From assembly GCA_022749755.1 (NCBI GenBank), contig CM040445.1, forward strand, positions 5,787,182-5,851,181: a DNA stretch of 64,000 nt, written 5' to 3'. This document shows positions 50,111 to 62,498 of the stretch, piece after piece. The translations under genes and the position numbers were made by a program. The first letter of the stretch is position 1. Every line of letters starts with the position of its first letter. Origin of the DNA: Azadirachta indica. Its lineage: Eukaryota; Streptophyta; Magnoliopsida; Sapindales; Meliaceae. The notes under the pieces were generated by a model. That model did no database searches, had not been told where the DNA came from, and saw nothing but the letters and a program-made list of their open reading frames with translations.

Positions 50111-52126
50111 CTGGCGGTTGGGTCAATATTGAATTGCATATAATACCCACTGGTAATAATTAATAGCAAAAGGTGGCAGTGCTTAACTGGTGATTCCTCA
50201 TTCGCAGTTACTTGCGTGCTGAGAAAATTACCAAGCTATGAAATATGTCAGCAAAAATTGGTCAAACAATAATTAAACAAACACAAATCTTGAATTCAGT
50301 GGCAACATCATTAAATAAATTAAGGGGATGTGAAAGCTGTTTTGTAAACCTGTAATTATCTGTAATTTCTTGCGCGAAATTAATATATAATTAATGCTGG
50401 ATGCAGCTTCCCTCGCATGCCATTTTGCATAGCCAAACCTGTAGGTTTAATATATTATATATAAAGGACCAAATTTTCTTATGATCTCATGTTAATTAAA
50501 TGAACTAGTTAACTTAAGTCGGTATCCAGTAGCATTAAGGACGCTTGTGATAAGATTATTTCAAAAAGCTTTTGTTATTAAACAATATATATGTTGTGTA
50601 TATATCTAATATCCACGAACTTACGATCAAATTACTATTTTAATTACCAGTTCATACAAAGCGAATTTGAGATAGAAGTTGACAGGAATTGCAGGTCGTC
50701 CAAATCCAAATACATCGCATGATATACAGAACTTTTCTGCGTATAAACATAACGTCTGAACTCTTGATGACCTCTTATTTTAGAGTCGTCAGAATTTAGA
50801 AGTACGTTTTCTTGATCAATTAAAATTAAAGATTGTCACATCAACATCTTATGACTAGCTGTCCAGTGAAAAATTAAAATAGCACAAATGTCACCTGCTT
50901 TAGTTTTGCTAATTGGTATTGATCACAGTCATCTCCCAAGTAAATAGTTCAAAATACTTTTATAAAAGTCAATCTACACCTGCACTCCGTCCATTTTAAA
51001 CAATTTTTAAGCTACATGAACCTCCAGTTTTGTATCATTGTAATCCCCATTCATACTATACAAACCAAAAACTCCTTTAAAAAAGAAAAAAAAAAAAAAA
51101 AAAACCAATAACTTCGGTTGTCCACTATTAATCAAACAAAAGGAAAAAAAAAAATTTCCTTTCTATTAACTTTCCAACGGTATATTAATTAGCGTTTTCA
51201 TATGTGTGTGCGCTCAGAAAAATACGTTCTCGGATTTAGAATAATGAAGTCGGTTATATGCCAATTCTCAGAATGTGAAGTGGGTTGCATCTAGGGGCAA
51301 CTATGTTCGTGAGCTACTCTCTCCAATTTGAGGGGAAGGATGGGCAATGGAGTTTGAACCTCACGAACACCAGCCTTAAATGGGGTATGGGTATTAGAGC
51401 ATTACAGTGGATGCATTTAATATAAGCTAACTGGGTTTTATGGGTGGGTTGGATTGTGTGAAAACACTGTATCGAGTGTGTCAGAATAATATGTGCGCTT
51501 ACAGAGTGTCAGCCAATGGGCTTCCAGCGTATACTTAGTGTGAGATGTTAATGCCTTTAGTATCATTTAGAATGATATGACAAGTTGGGCATCTTACTAT
51601 ATACCCGAACCTCCTATTCTGACCTCACACCATATACCAAAGACACGCTTTTAAACACGTGCAGCACTTTCCTTACCGCACTCGACGCCCTTTCAAACAC
51701 AAGAAGCCCACCCAGACATGATTCTGATAAAAACAAAATCCATTGCAACTAAATACACCCACATTTTGTTCTGACCGCACGCAATTTATCGATTTTCTTT
51801 TTCTAAGGCCACTTTATTATTTTCTGAATACATACCTTATTGTGACAGCACTCTATACGCACCAGACTTAAATTGTTTCCAAGCACACCCTGTATTTTCT
51901 CATTGCACGTAATTAAACTTCATTTGGTTGTTGTAATCATCCACTTGTCACTTAGACCCGCCTCTGTGCACACCCGTACTTTTGTTGAGTAGACCAAAAT
52001 ATTTTCCTGCCAATGCACTGTCAAACATATAAACTTACCCTCTTCTTTTCTCTAATCACACCCATCAAAATACTTCTATTTGTACGGATAGCTACTATGT
52101 TTCTGAGCACACCGTTTTACGTAAAC
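50111..52126. other. spacer between the PGG gene and CLPR4
   Basis: AT-rich DNA with A-runs (51085-51104) and no gene. 51.24-51.6 kb contains GTGGATGCATT-type motifs also seen near 14.47 kb, perhaps an old dispersed repeat. Confidence 0.5.
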
Positions 52127-52132
52127 CACGTG
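52127..52132. promoter_or_regulatory. G-box CACGTG upstream of CLPR4
   Basis: Palindromic CACGTG about 250 bases before the CLPR4 ATG. G-boxes bind bZIP and bHLH factors, including light-related ones. Use here is inferred from position only. Confidence 0.4.
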
Positions 52133-52208
52133 ATATTTGTAATGACGTTTTCATCATCTTTTTTTTTTTTTTAACCTTGGACTGTGTTGATAAACTTAGA
52201 TTGAGTTA

Positions 52209-52262
52209 GGCCCATATTATTTTGAATGGGCTCACATCCAGTCCAAGTACTTTGACTGGGCC
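52209..52262 (+). promoter_or_regulatory. cluster of three site II (TGGGCY) elements in the CLPR4 promoter
   Basis: GGCCCA at 52209-52214, TGGGCT at 52227-52232 and TGGGCC at 52257-52262, about 115-170 bases before the ATG. Site II elements are TCP-factor sites common in promoters of plant housekeeping and organelle-protein genes. Confidence 0.5.
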
Positions 52263-52376
52263 CGTATAACCCCAAGTCTCAATGTCTCATGAGTCCGATC
52301 CAAATCCTTTTATCGCTTCCACGGTTACTCTCCTCAGGGTCTTCAATCTCTGGCTTTCTAACAGCACCACCGTCAA

Positions 52377-55300
52377 ATGGAAGTCGCCACCGCATCAGCA
52401 TCGAGCTTCGCGCTCCGCACCCGCATGTTAGCAACACCACGAAGGACCTCTCCACGAACCACTAACGCTAATCGCAACCTAACCCTAACTTCTTATGTTT
52501 CCTCTTCTTCAGCTCTCAGAGCCTCCCTCTCCACCAATTTTCTTTCTCCATTCGCAAACGGCAGCGTCTCCTCCGACTTTTCCGGACTCAAGCTTCGACC
52601 TGACTGCCTCAATCCGGCTTCATTTGCCAGCTCCAAGCCTAAGAGACCAGTCATTACGATGGTACTTTTGTTTTTCTACGTTCATTGGATATTAAACCAA
52701 TTGTTGGCACTGTCTCTAAGCTTATCGAGGTTCTATCTATTTAATTAGGTTCAGTTTAGTTGTACTTCCACACTCTTGTATTTATGCTTTCGTGTATTGA
52801 TAATTCTCTAAAATGAAACTTGGAATTAGGAGCGGAATGTTTATAACAAAACTTATTATGGTATAGAATGAGATAATGCATCATTTCTTCCTGCTTCTTT
52901 ATTCAAAATGAAAAGATTAATTAATTAATCACTGCCTCACGCAAGCATTCGGTTTGGTTTAGGGAAGAAGCAAATTTCAGGGTACATCATTTGGTGGCGC
53001 AAACTAAGAATGTGCATTCGGTTGGTTTAGGGAAGAACTGCAAATTTCAGAGTACATCGTTCAGTGGCACAGACTAAGAATGCTTATCTAAGAATTTCCT
53101 TTAAGAGTAGGTTGGTCATTCATTATTATGAGAAAAGGTTTATGGATCTCTCTTCAACAACGTTTGGCTTATGAAAATTTGAAATTTGAGGTTTACCTAT
53201 TGAAAGAGGAACTGTGATTTCAATATGCTTTGGTTGTGAAATTGGTGAATTAAGGTTGATGATTGAACACTACCTATTCTTCAACATAGGATCTTTTCAG
53301 AATCTAGTTTTGATCCATTATCCACTACTTTTTCGCAGAAGGAATGAATGGTAGTATTTTTGAAGCTAGGAATTTCAAATTGTCAAGTTTCTTCGACTTT
53401 GTCTTCGGTCTCTGTCATCCAATTGGATGTATTGAAGATCACACACACTTGCTTTGGTGAATGGTTCACTCAGTGCCATTATTGGTCCTTGCTCTCATTA
53501 GAATATCTTGATACTCTTTAGAGTTTAATACGCCATTCCTTGAGATTACATTGTCAATACCAAGGTTGCGTTCTTACTACAGAAACACGCTACAGGCTGC
53601 CACTACACCTAATGATCTCAATTCTCCCACTTCCCCTTATGGGACGAAAGGAAAGAGAAAATAACTTTGTACTAAACAACCATACTAGCGACAGCAACTA
53701 AGACTATTAATGCGGGAAAAAAAAGTGTGGTGAGATTACTTCTAGTGTTGATTGTTTGGACTTCACTTTTATGTGATAGGAGAATATGCAAGCATACATC
53801 TCCTTGTCTTGACATAAACTAGCTGAATCTGATTTCCTAGTGGGTGGTATCTAGTTGATTTGTTGAGAATTTATTCTTCTTTGCATCATTCAGCCATATA
53901 TGCAGTCCACTTATCCGAATTCCCAGTGGGTGGTATTTGGCTGATTTGTTGAGCATTTATTTTTCTTTGCATCGTTCACCCATAGCTACGGTCCACTTAT
54001 GTATTTTACTTGACATGCTTCTATGGACAGGTTATTCCTTTTACAAGTGGAAGTGCTTGGGAGCAACCTCCACCAGACTTAGCTTCTTACTTGTACAAGA
54101 ATCGAATAGTTTACTTGGGCATGTCACTTGTTCCTTCTGTCACAGAGCTCATTCTTGCAGAATTTCTATACCTTCAGTATGAAGATGCTGATAAGCCTAT
54201 TTACTTGTACATTAACTCTACTGGAACAACCAAGGTTAGAAGATTATCTGCCATACCCAGTTTTCGTACAGATTGCATGTAGTAATGCCTATGAATGTAT
54301 ATCGTGGATCTATGAGTAGTACATGATAATGAATGTTTTGCAAAAAAGAGTATGATAATAAATAGTCAGTTTCACTAGGTTTACTGTTGTTCTCTTGGTT
54401 ATGTTATGTCCACACTGGTTCATATATGGGTGCACCAGGTTCGGCTATCATGCATTTACACTCATAATTATGGTTTCAACCTTTTCAGTGTTTTTCTTGA
54501 TTTTTAAACTAGTCTTTTTGCCTTCTCCCCACTCTCCAAAATGCAAGTTCAATAGTTTTGTTGATTGCAATCTTTTCAGTATTTGTCTTCATATTTAAAC
54601 TAGTCTTTTTGCCTTCTCCCCACTCTCCAAAATGCAAAATTCAGCAGTTACAAAACTATTGTCTCCTTTACTTCTTTTTTCCTTTAGTAATCAAGAAAAG
54701 TAAATAATAGGATGCCAAAGTTATGGTGCCTTGGCTATGACCGTTAATTCATGCTAATAACCAAGTTTTTCTTTTTTTTTTTTTTTTTTTTTTCAGGGGG
54801 GTGAGAAGTTGGGCTATGAGACAGAGGCTTTTGCGATATACGATGTTATGGGGTGATCATATTTATGCCTTTGTTCCCAAACCATCTTTCCCTATTGAAA
54901 TGTTTTGACTAGTTTGTTATTTGCACTAAGTTGGAATGGTTTTGATCCTTATTTTCAAGTTTCCTTGGCAATATTTACTCCTAGTTTGAACATCAAACTT
55001 GTCTTAATTGCTTTTGGATAGTTTATGTCTTTGCATTGAGTATCACGCTGGGGCTTTTAGTAACTTGCCATTATCTTTGGGTAAGTAAACTGTTACTTTG
55101 CCATATAACTCCGGCCATAAATCCAAGTTGAAGCCTCCATAAAGGCATGAACCAGATTGACAAAATAAAGTAATAGAAATATGCATTAATTTAACAAAAA
55201 CCGTGTATACTTTTTTTTTTTTCCATTTCTTAGTTGGATGCATTGCCAAAATCTTGTTTATCAGGTTCTCCAGAAAAAGGACTATGTTAATGTTAGAAGA

Positions 55301-57277
55301 TGCTTCCAAACAAATAAAAGAAGAAATTATGGCAAAAAAAAAAAAAAAAAGAGTTGACCCTACAACCATGGGAAGATAAATTTTGGCCTAAATTTATCGT
55401 GGTCAGAAGTGGTAACCTCCAACTTCAGTTTGTTACTGTGCTCAGTGTCAGTCTTAGGTATGATAATGTTCACAGATTGCAATCTGACTGGTCAAGTTTG
55501 TTTCTAGTTTTTGAGTCTAGTTTCTTTTGGTATTTTATTTTATTTTACTATTTATCGCATAAGATAAATCTGTTTGCTGATCAATACCCTGGGTTCTCAT
55601 GCTTTCTTTTTGGCATTGTGATTTAGCATAAGCTTGGTGGAAGAGTTTATGAATGTAAAACATGTCCTAATCTTCTGTATCCATACTCCTAATTCGGAGG
55701 ATTTTCTAAACTGTATATTTTACCTTAACTATTATCTTTCACTGCAGTTATGTCAAGCCCCCCATATTTACTCTCTGTGTTGGTAATGCTTGGGGTGAAG
55801 CGGCACTACTCTTGGCTGCTGGTGCCAAGGGAAATCGTTCAGCTTTACCCTCATCAACAATTATGATAAAGCAGGTTCTTTCTTGACCAGTGATCTCTAA
55901 TTCCCTAGCTATTAATTATCCTATAAGATATTGCTTACTTATCTTGCAAGCTGGATATACTGGTATTTATTTGCTAAAGAACCCCATAATGGTCTCATTC
56001 TTTCTCTACCTATCTGCAGCCAATTGGAAGATTTCAAGGTCAAGCAACAGATGTCGACCTTGCCAGAAAAGAAATAAAGAATGTAAAAGCGGAGCTGGTA
56101 AGATAGAATAAGTTACATGACACATTTCCTCCATATTATTCTAGATTCTGAGCCAAATTTCTATTAGGCAGGATTATACCATGATCTATTTTAGCAGTTG
56201 TAAGGGAGACCAGAAGTTTATTTATGATATGGCATTTTCTTTATTTATCTGAGTCTGTAAAAGCTTGTAAATCCAATTGTTTTTTTTTTTTTTTGAAATG
56301 GTTGTAAATCCAAGTAAACATGCATATGTTTGGGAAGTTGGGATGGTTGATGCCATAGCTTGTCAATTGGGAAGAGTGCTTAACAATTCATTACTGAAGA
56401 GCATAGGCCCTACTCAAAATCCATTATTACTGTTAGAAATTTTGCTGGAGCTTTTATGATGTATTCATTATAGCTTTAGAACTGGCCATAAATTCCTGTA
56501 TGCTTTCATGTAATTTCATAACTTCCTAAATAACTACGGATCTTTTAGTTATTCTGCAAAACACAAAAAACGTGCTTCAAATTTATCAATTATAACCTTG
56601 AGTATACGTGGCCACCTGAGGGAGAGAGATTGAGCTACTGTGTGTATCAACTTTCATGAATGGTTAAACTGCTCTTTGTAGGTTTCTTAAAGTAGTCAGT
56701 TGACTACTATATCTTTCTTACTCTTCAAGAAAATGACAATGAATGACTTTGTTTTTGTTTCTTTCGAGGAGTATGAAGAAGAACTCTGGTTACTGCCAAG
56801 TTTACATTTGAAATTCTGCTGCATTCTGGTGAAACAACTTTGAGATGATTGAAATTGATTGGGAAACTTCATTTGACCCTATTACTTTTTAGTTTATACA
56901 TTCTTTTCTTAGATGAAAAGTTGGCAGACATTAGCAACTTTCAATTTGGATGTGCTTGGAACATTAGCTAATATGACAGCTAACATAAATATTTCAATTT
57001 ATCATCAAGGTTAAACTCTATGCAAAGCACATTGGAAAAACACCTGAGCAGATTGAAGCTGACATAAGGCGTCCAAAATACTTTAGTCCCAGTGAAGCAG
57101 TTGAATATGGCATCATAGACAAGGTTTCTTAAGTCAAAATCGGATATTTTATTTAATCTTCCTGTTATGCTTTTCTGAATACATTTACCTTTTAACTCTC
57201 TGCAGGTATTGTACAATGAAAGAAGCTCCGAAGACCATGGAGTTGTGTCTGACCTGAAAAAGGCACAACTTATTTGA
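52377..57277 (+). CDS. CLPR4: CLPR4, Clp protease proteolytic-subunit-related protein 4, chloroplastic (7 exons, 311 aa)
   Basis: Exons are 52377-52661, 54031-54234, 54797-54852, 55748-55874, 56020-56097, 57010-57123 and 57206-57277, all with GT-AG introns, totalling 936 bases. The protein has a Ser/Thr/Arg-rich transit peptide (about residues 1-60), then the ClpP-fold: PPPDLASYLYKNRIVYLGMS, PIYLYINSTGTTK, ETEAFAIYDVMG, CVGNAWGEAALLLAAGAKG, PSSTIMIKQP, and the C-terminal ERSSEDHGVVSDLKKAQLI. The nucleophilic Ser of ClpP is not present (GNAWGEA where ClpP has a Ser), as expected for a ClpR subunit. ClpR4 is a non-catalytic member of the R-ring of the plastid Clp protease core and is essential for chloroplast development in Arabidopsis. 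Length is close to the Arabidopsis protein. Intron 1 (1.37 kb) carries several local tandem duplications. The neighbour downstream is the expansin-like gene. Confidence 0.96.
52948..53080. repeat. 67-base tandem duplication in CLPR4 intron 1
   Basis: Two imperfect copies of a unit with GCATTCGGTT-GGTTTAGGGAAGAA and CAAATTTCAG-GTACATC. The CLPR4 fragment at about 20.29 kb has one copy only. Confidence 0.8.
53834..54004. repeat. 86-base tandem duplication at the 3' end of CLPR4 intron 1
   Basis: Units beginning at about 53834 and 53920 share AGTGGGTGGTAT, GATTTGTTGAG and TTCTTTGCATC; they precede the exon 2 acceptor. Confidence 0.8.
54483..54640. repeat. tandem duplication in CLPR4 intron 2
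   Basis: About 54483-54545 and 54572-54637 repeat TTTTCAGT and AAACTAGTCTTTTTGCCTTC followed by CTCCCCACTCTCCAAAATGC. Confidence 0.85.
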
Positions 57278-60200
57278 CTGTGGGAAAAGTCAATTTGCTA
57301 TTCCTTGGAGTAATCAGGTAAGGCAGAATTGCAAGTCATTGTCAGACCATGAATCTTACTTTTGTGCATGATAAATACATTGTTATTTACTCATATTCAA
57401 CTGTAAGTGCCCTCTTGCATGCAAGCAAGTCTAGCAAAATGCCAAGCCTTCTTCCTCAACTTTATTATGACCCTTGTGATTACTCTGTTTCTATTCTATT
57501 CTCTATAAGATAACCTTGATGACGCTTATATTGTAGTTGGTTGTCAACTGAGGCCACAAGATCTCATTAATCTTACCAATCTTTAGTTGTAATTTTTTTG
57601 GAAAGGATTGATACTTGGACAAGATTAGCATCGCATTAGAGAGAAAGTGCTCTGGTTTTACAGGTTTGTTACCATAAGCATTTCTGTGAGGATGGTATTA
57701 TATTTCCATCTGGAGAGTGAATCATTAATCAACCAACAAGCCTCCCCATAACGAAACGATTAAAGCCATAACTCTTCCTCGGTTTATAAATGCTGTGATT
57801 GGTAACTGAATACATAAGATGCTCGCACGGGAAAAGAACCAACACCTTTAGACATCTATCTTTTACTCAACGTTATTGCACTGTTCAATTTTGTTTGTCC
57901 TGTCAAATTTGAACCCACAATTGCCAAAGTTCCACTCCTAGCTGCTGGATTACTCTATTTGTGTGATCTGGAACTAAAAGCAATTGCTTGTTTTTGTCAC
58001 GTTGACACCACCGCCCTTATTGGTCTTTGTTCCTAACCAAAATATTTAGCAGAGAGACATCTGGAAAAGTATAATCCCCTATAAGTTTAATTGATTTTGA
58101 CTTTACGGTTCGATTGCTTTACAGCTTGCATTTCATTTTGATTTTTCTGTTAAGATTTTTGGAGTTGAGATTGAGAGTGATGGAAGAACTATTGTTGGTT
58201 GGTGTGTTTTGTTGCTTTTGATAGTTCTAATTTCATCCCCGGCCGCATTAATTTGTCCCTCTCATCATTCAAAATTTATTGCAAAGTGTAGGAAGGGGAT
58301 GCGAGCAGATAAGTAGTTTAGAGACATCAACCATACACATACTTTGGTCCCAAGTCTCTACATTATCCCTTCCATTATTTACTCAAGTGGTCAGGCCCCA
58401 TTGATGGGTTGGAAGTGAATGTCATTATTCAAGTCCATTATAGCGATAGTCACTATCTCTCTCTAATATATTAAATAAACCAATTAGTTGTTGCATGGTT
58501 AGAGACTTAGTATTTCTCAACAGTTTGTTCAAATAACTTCTTAACATTTGTATATAACTCCATTGCTTCAATAATTTGTATTTTACTGGAACAATGTAGA
58601 TTGAATTGACAGTGCTTCAAGAAGCTGAAAAGCGGTAGTTTGATTGAGGTCACAAAATGCAATGTCAACGCATACGTGGAGGAGCGGGAATAGAAGTCGG
58701 AATGACGAGAAGGTTTTGGTCATAGATATATTGTTCATGGAGTGTGTGGATATACGTTTGTAATATACATCGATCACATCATAAATGCATGGTATGTACA
58801 TGCCTGTCAAAGCATGTAATAACATCTATGATTTTTTCACATCAGTTCTCTGAGCACCAATTAATTGAGAGATTTAGAATGTTATAGGGTAAGTGCCATC
58901 TTGGTGCTTGCATGCTGGTTTAAGTTTTTCTTTTTGTTCTATTTGTATTTAGTATTATGCTTCAAATCGTCAGATTAAAACACAAGGACCCATACATTGA
59001 GAAATTCTTATTATAATATCCATAGTTGTATTAACCCATAAGCCAGTACAATGTTTAAAAGCTGATGTCAAATGTAAAAAGATATCAGAAAACGTCCTGC
59101 GCTTCTAAATCATTCGGGTGAGTGAATTTCAAAAGAGAGCGCGTGAAACATCTTTTTCATATTTCTATTTCCTGTTCCTGACGAAAAAACGAATGTTGTA
59201 ATTTGGATCTCATAAAACTTCTGAGTATCCTCAAATGGATGCTAGACTTGAATGAAAAGCATGCTTGATGCCAAGAGAATATTAGAGAAAAATTATGACA
59301 AAAAAAAATGTGTGCCAGCATATTTGGATGAGTTAAGATTTTTTTTTTAAATATTATATTAAAAATTTATTATAAATCAAAAATTTTTTATTAGATTTAA
59401 TTTGGCGTCGTCGAGAAATTTATATGTAATATGCGTAAAAATTGCTTTCATCATTTTTCTTCACAAAAAAAAATATCTTCACTTTCTATTTGAGAAAAAT
59501 TGAACCCCCTTACTTTTTGGTGGATAAGGATATTAGTCCAACTAAAGGATGATTCGTGATTTAAGATATCATCTCATTGGTATTATAAAATGTGCTAAAA
59601 CAGAGGGCACTTAACTTTGCGAGCAAAAAAAAAAAGAATATTGAGTCGACAAGTGTGATTTAAATATTTTAGAGTATGTTTTAATAGTGTTATGTCAGCA
59701 GACACTACTCACTATTTAACTCTTCAGTGTTTCTGTAAATAGCATTTGGCGGCTACTGTGTAAAAGAAAGGGCCGCCAGATGGAGGACAAGGAGGAAGAC
59801 TCACCAACCCCATTTTCCAATTAAAAATTAATTTTAAATCTCGCACTCCGCTTCACCCCCCATTTCATGCACAAACTACACATCGTATCCTCTTCATCAT
59901 ACATACGTAGACACCATTAATACGTTACCCAACGTGTCAAAAACCACAAAGTCCAATATCAATATGAAAAAAGCATGTTGCGTTTGCATTAACTAGGAGT
60001 ACAATTAACTGTTAGCTTTTTAATTTTGAGTGCTTTCGTCCCTAATTTTGCTTATTATCTGAACTTGGACCACGAAGACGACATATATGTGGTTTACCTA
60101 TTTTGACAACCTTCCTCTCCTCTCCTCAGTGCGCTACAACCAAACGGATATTATGATTTCTGGTGCCACTGGGTTAATCATCCCTATTCCAGTTTATCTG

Positions 60201-60440
60201 TTGACTCAAGAAACCAATAAACAAAACTCAGTACATATGTCTCTACTAATTACTATATGGAAATCGATTGAAATTGGTGGGATTTCCCTATTAGCCTTAG
60301 GTTTTTGACTCAACAACCAATTTCCACGTAATTACCATTGGTTTTAGTTCTACGGATTGAGCATAGGGATAGACAAATTTTGTTTCACTTTTCTCTCAGA
60401 CAAGATCTCTAATGATTTTAATCAATTTCAAGATATATAT

Positions 60441-60473
<33 letters not shown>

Positions 60474-60925
60474 GACTTGATTTCTGATTATGAAAATATG
60501 TAAACAAATAAGAGAACAGCTTCTAATTAAAGAATGAAGCTATTCTGTAACAGTTTTGACCACCCATAGTAATACGTACGATTAATTGCTAAAGAAAGTA
60601 TATGCATATGAAAGACTCTTATTATAGAATTGCAAGTAACCGACTTTTGGCACTTTTATAAAAATCTGAAGGTACTATGGAATGTGAAAAGGGAGACAAA
60701 TGTTAGGCAAAAACCTTTTGATTAATGTACCTGCTGCTAATTAATTAACACGTTTCATATAATGGTCTAGAGGGGTCAATAATGGGGTCTACTTCTACAC
60801 ATCATCTATCTAGTCTAATCCAAGCCCCTCTAGCTCAATTTGAACTCTCTAGTGTAGTCTCAATAGGAAGAAGAAAGGTAGCAATTTCCTTGGCTGCTGG
60901 CCTCCCCTCAAGGCCTGGCCTTCAG
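57278..60925. other. CLPR4-to-expansin intergenic region
   Basis: The first few hundred bases are probably CLPR4 3' UTR. The rest is AT-rich with no gene; reading frames such as 58583-58825 and 60087-60308 have no recognised domain. A dinucleotide run is listed separately. Confidence 0.6.
60451..60473. repeat. (AT)n microsatellite
   Basis: AT run following CACACATACAT. Confidence 0.9.
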
Positions 60926-60934
60926 TATAAATAT
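60926..60934 (+). promoter_or_regulatory. TATA box of the expansin-like gene
   Basis: TATAAATAT about 115 bases upstream of the ATG, leaving room for a short 5' leader with pyrimidine-rich sequence. Confidence 0.65.
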
Positions 60935-61047
60935 GGGATTCAGATTTCTCCGCATTCATCCAATCTCAAAACTTCCTACTTTCTTTCCTCTCCTTGACAA
61001 AATCCCTTTCTTCCTTTTTCACATTAGTGAAAGTTTGAAATTTAGAA

Positions 61048-62498
61048 ATGGGGTTTGTTCTTAAATATTATTTCTATCTTCTTTCAGTGATAGTGCTCTT
61101 GCCTGCATTGTGTTACTCTCAAGATACATTCACATGCTCCAGAGCTACTTACTATGGTAGCCCTGATTGCTTGGGGACACCAAGTATGTTAAATCCTATC
61201 TCTATATATAACCCATGCGCAAGTCCATTAATTTCATCATGCTTCACATACTTTTATTATAATTATTATTATTCTGAGTCCTTTCTAAGGAGTTCATGAT
61301 ATTTTAGATGCACTAATAAATGATCATTTTGATTTTTTTTTTTTAGCTGGTGCTTGTGGATTTGGAGAATATGGAAGAACTGTAAATGATGCTAACGTTG
61401 CTGGGGTGTCGAGGCTGTGGAAAAATGGAACTGGTTGTGGAGCTTGCTATCAGGTTAACTTCCACCCACTCAATCATTTCATTTTAGAAAGTTACAAGAA
61501 GTAAACAAATTGCAAAGGATATTCTCTTTCACCGATGCAATCACTTTCAGTCAGATTTGAGTCTTTTTTAAGACTCATCATCAAGAGACTCAAGAGTCTT
61601 CCATAATATTTTCTTAGTTATTATGACATTACACTAATAATTAACACAAGTACAGAAACTACTTTAATTATTTATTTATAGTACTGTTTGTAAAAAGCTG
61701 AACCATATACCATTCATCTACCTAATTAATTAGCTTAATGCTTCCCATATTATACTGCTTAATTAAAGAATTGGAGTTCAAGATCAATAATTAAGTTAGC
61801 ACCATTAATAAACTAGTAATTCTTTTGCTTTTGTTTCAATAATGTCATTAATTGGTGGTTAATTAATTATTAATAACAGGTTAGGTGCAAGGTACCACAA
61901 CTTTGCACTGATGATGGAGTGAACGTAGTGGTGACTGACTATGGCGAAGGAGACAACACAGACTTCATCCTCAGCCCACGCGCATACTCAAGAATGGCAA
62001 AACCCTATACTTCTGAACAGTTATTCTCTTACGGTGTCGTCGACGTAGAATTCCGGAGAATCCCTTGCCGATACTACGGCTACAACCTCATGTTTAAGGT
62101 GCATGAACATAGCAGGTTCCCAGATTACCTAGCTATAGTAATTCTGTACCAAGCTGGTCAGAATGACGTCCTAGCAGTGGAAATATGGCAGGTAAGGATC
62201 AAGCTCTTCCAAAGATTTTTGATTTTTTATTAATTCAGAATACATACAAACTCATGAGAACAAATCGTAACGTATATGTATTTTGTATATGTGATTGCAG
62301 GAGTATTGCAAGGATTGGGTACCAATGAGAAGGGCTTATGGAGCAGTTTTTGACATAGCAAATCCTCCAAGAGAATCAATCAACTTGAGGTTTCAAGTGA
62401 GAGGAAGCATGGGGGAGACATGGATTGTGGCAAACAACGCAATCCCAAGTGATTGGAAGGCTGGAGTTGCTTATGACTCACAAATTCAGCTTAATTAA
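61048..62498 (+). CDS. EXLB1: expansin-like B protein (4 exons, 250 aa)
   Basis: Exons are 61048-61183, 61347-61453, 61880-62191 and 62301-62498, 753 bases in all. A signal peptide (about residues 1-24, ending ALCYS) sends it to the cell wall. The six-stranded double-psi beta-barrel domain follows (CSRATYYGSPDC, GACGFGEYGRTVN, NGTGCGACYQVRC), then the C-terminal CBM63-type domain (NLMFKVHEHSRFPDYLAIVI, VRGSMGETWIVANNAIPSDW). The HFD motif of wall-loosening expansins is replaced by TDF (GDNTDFILSPRAYSRM), as usual in expansin-like proteins, whose wall activity has not been shown. Length and intron layout fit EXLB genes. It lies 3.8 kb after CLPR4 on the same strand. The gene symbol follows the Arabidopsis orthologue-by-position and is tentative. 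Confidence 0.93.

Noticed and set aside
51380..52140. Possible MITE with GTGGATGCATT motifs
   Set aside because: No inverted ends or target duplication could be placed; only scattered similarity to 14.47 kb.
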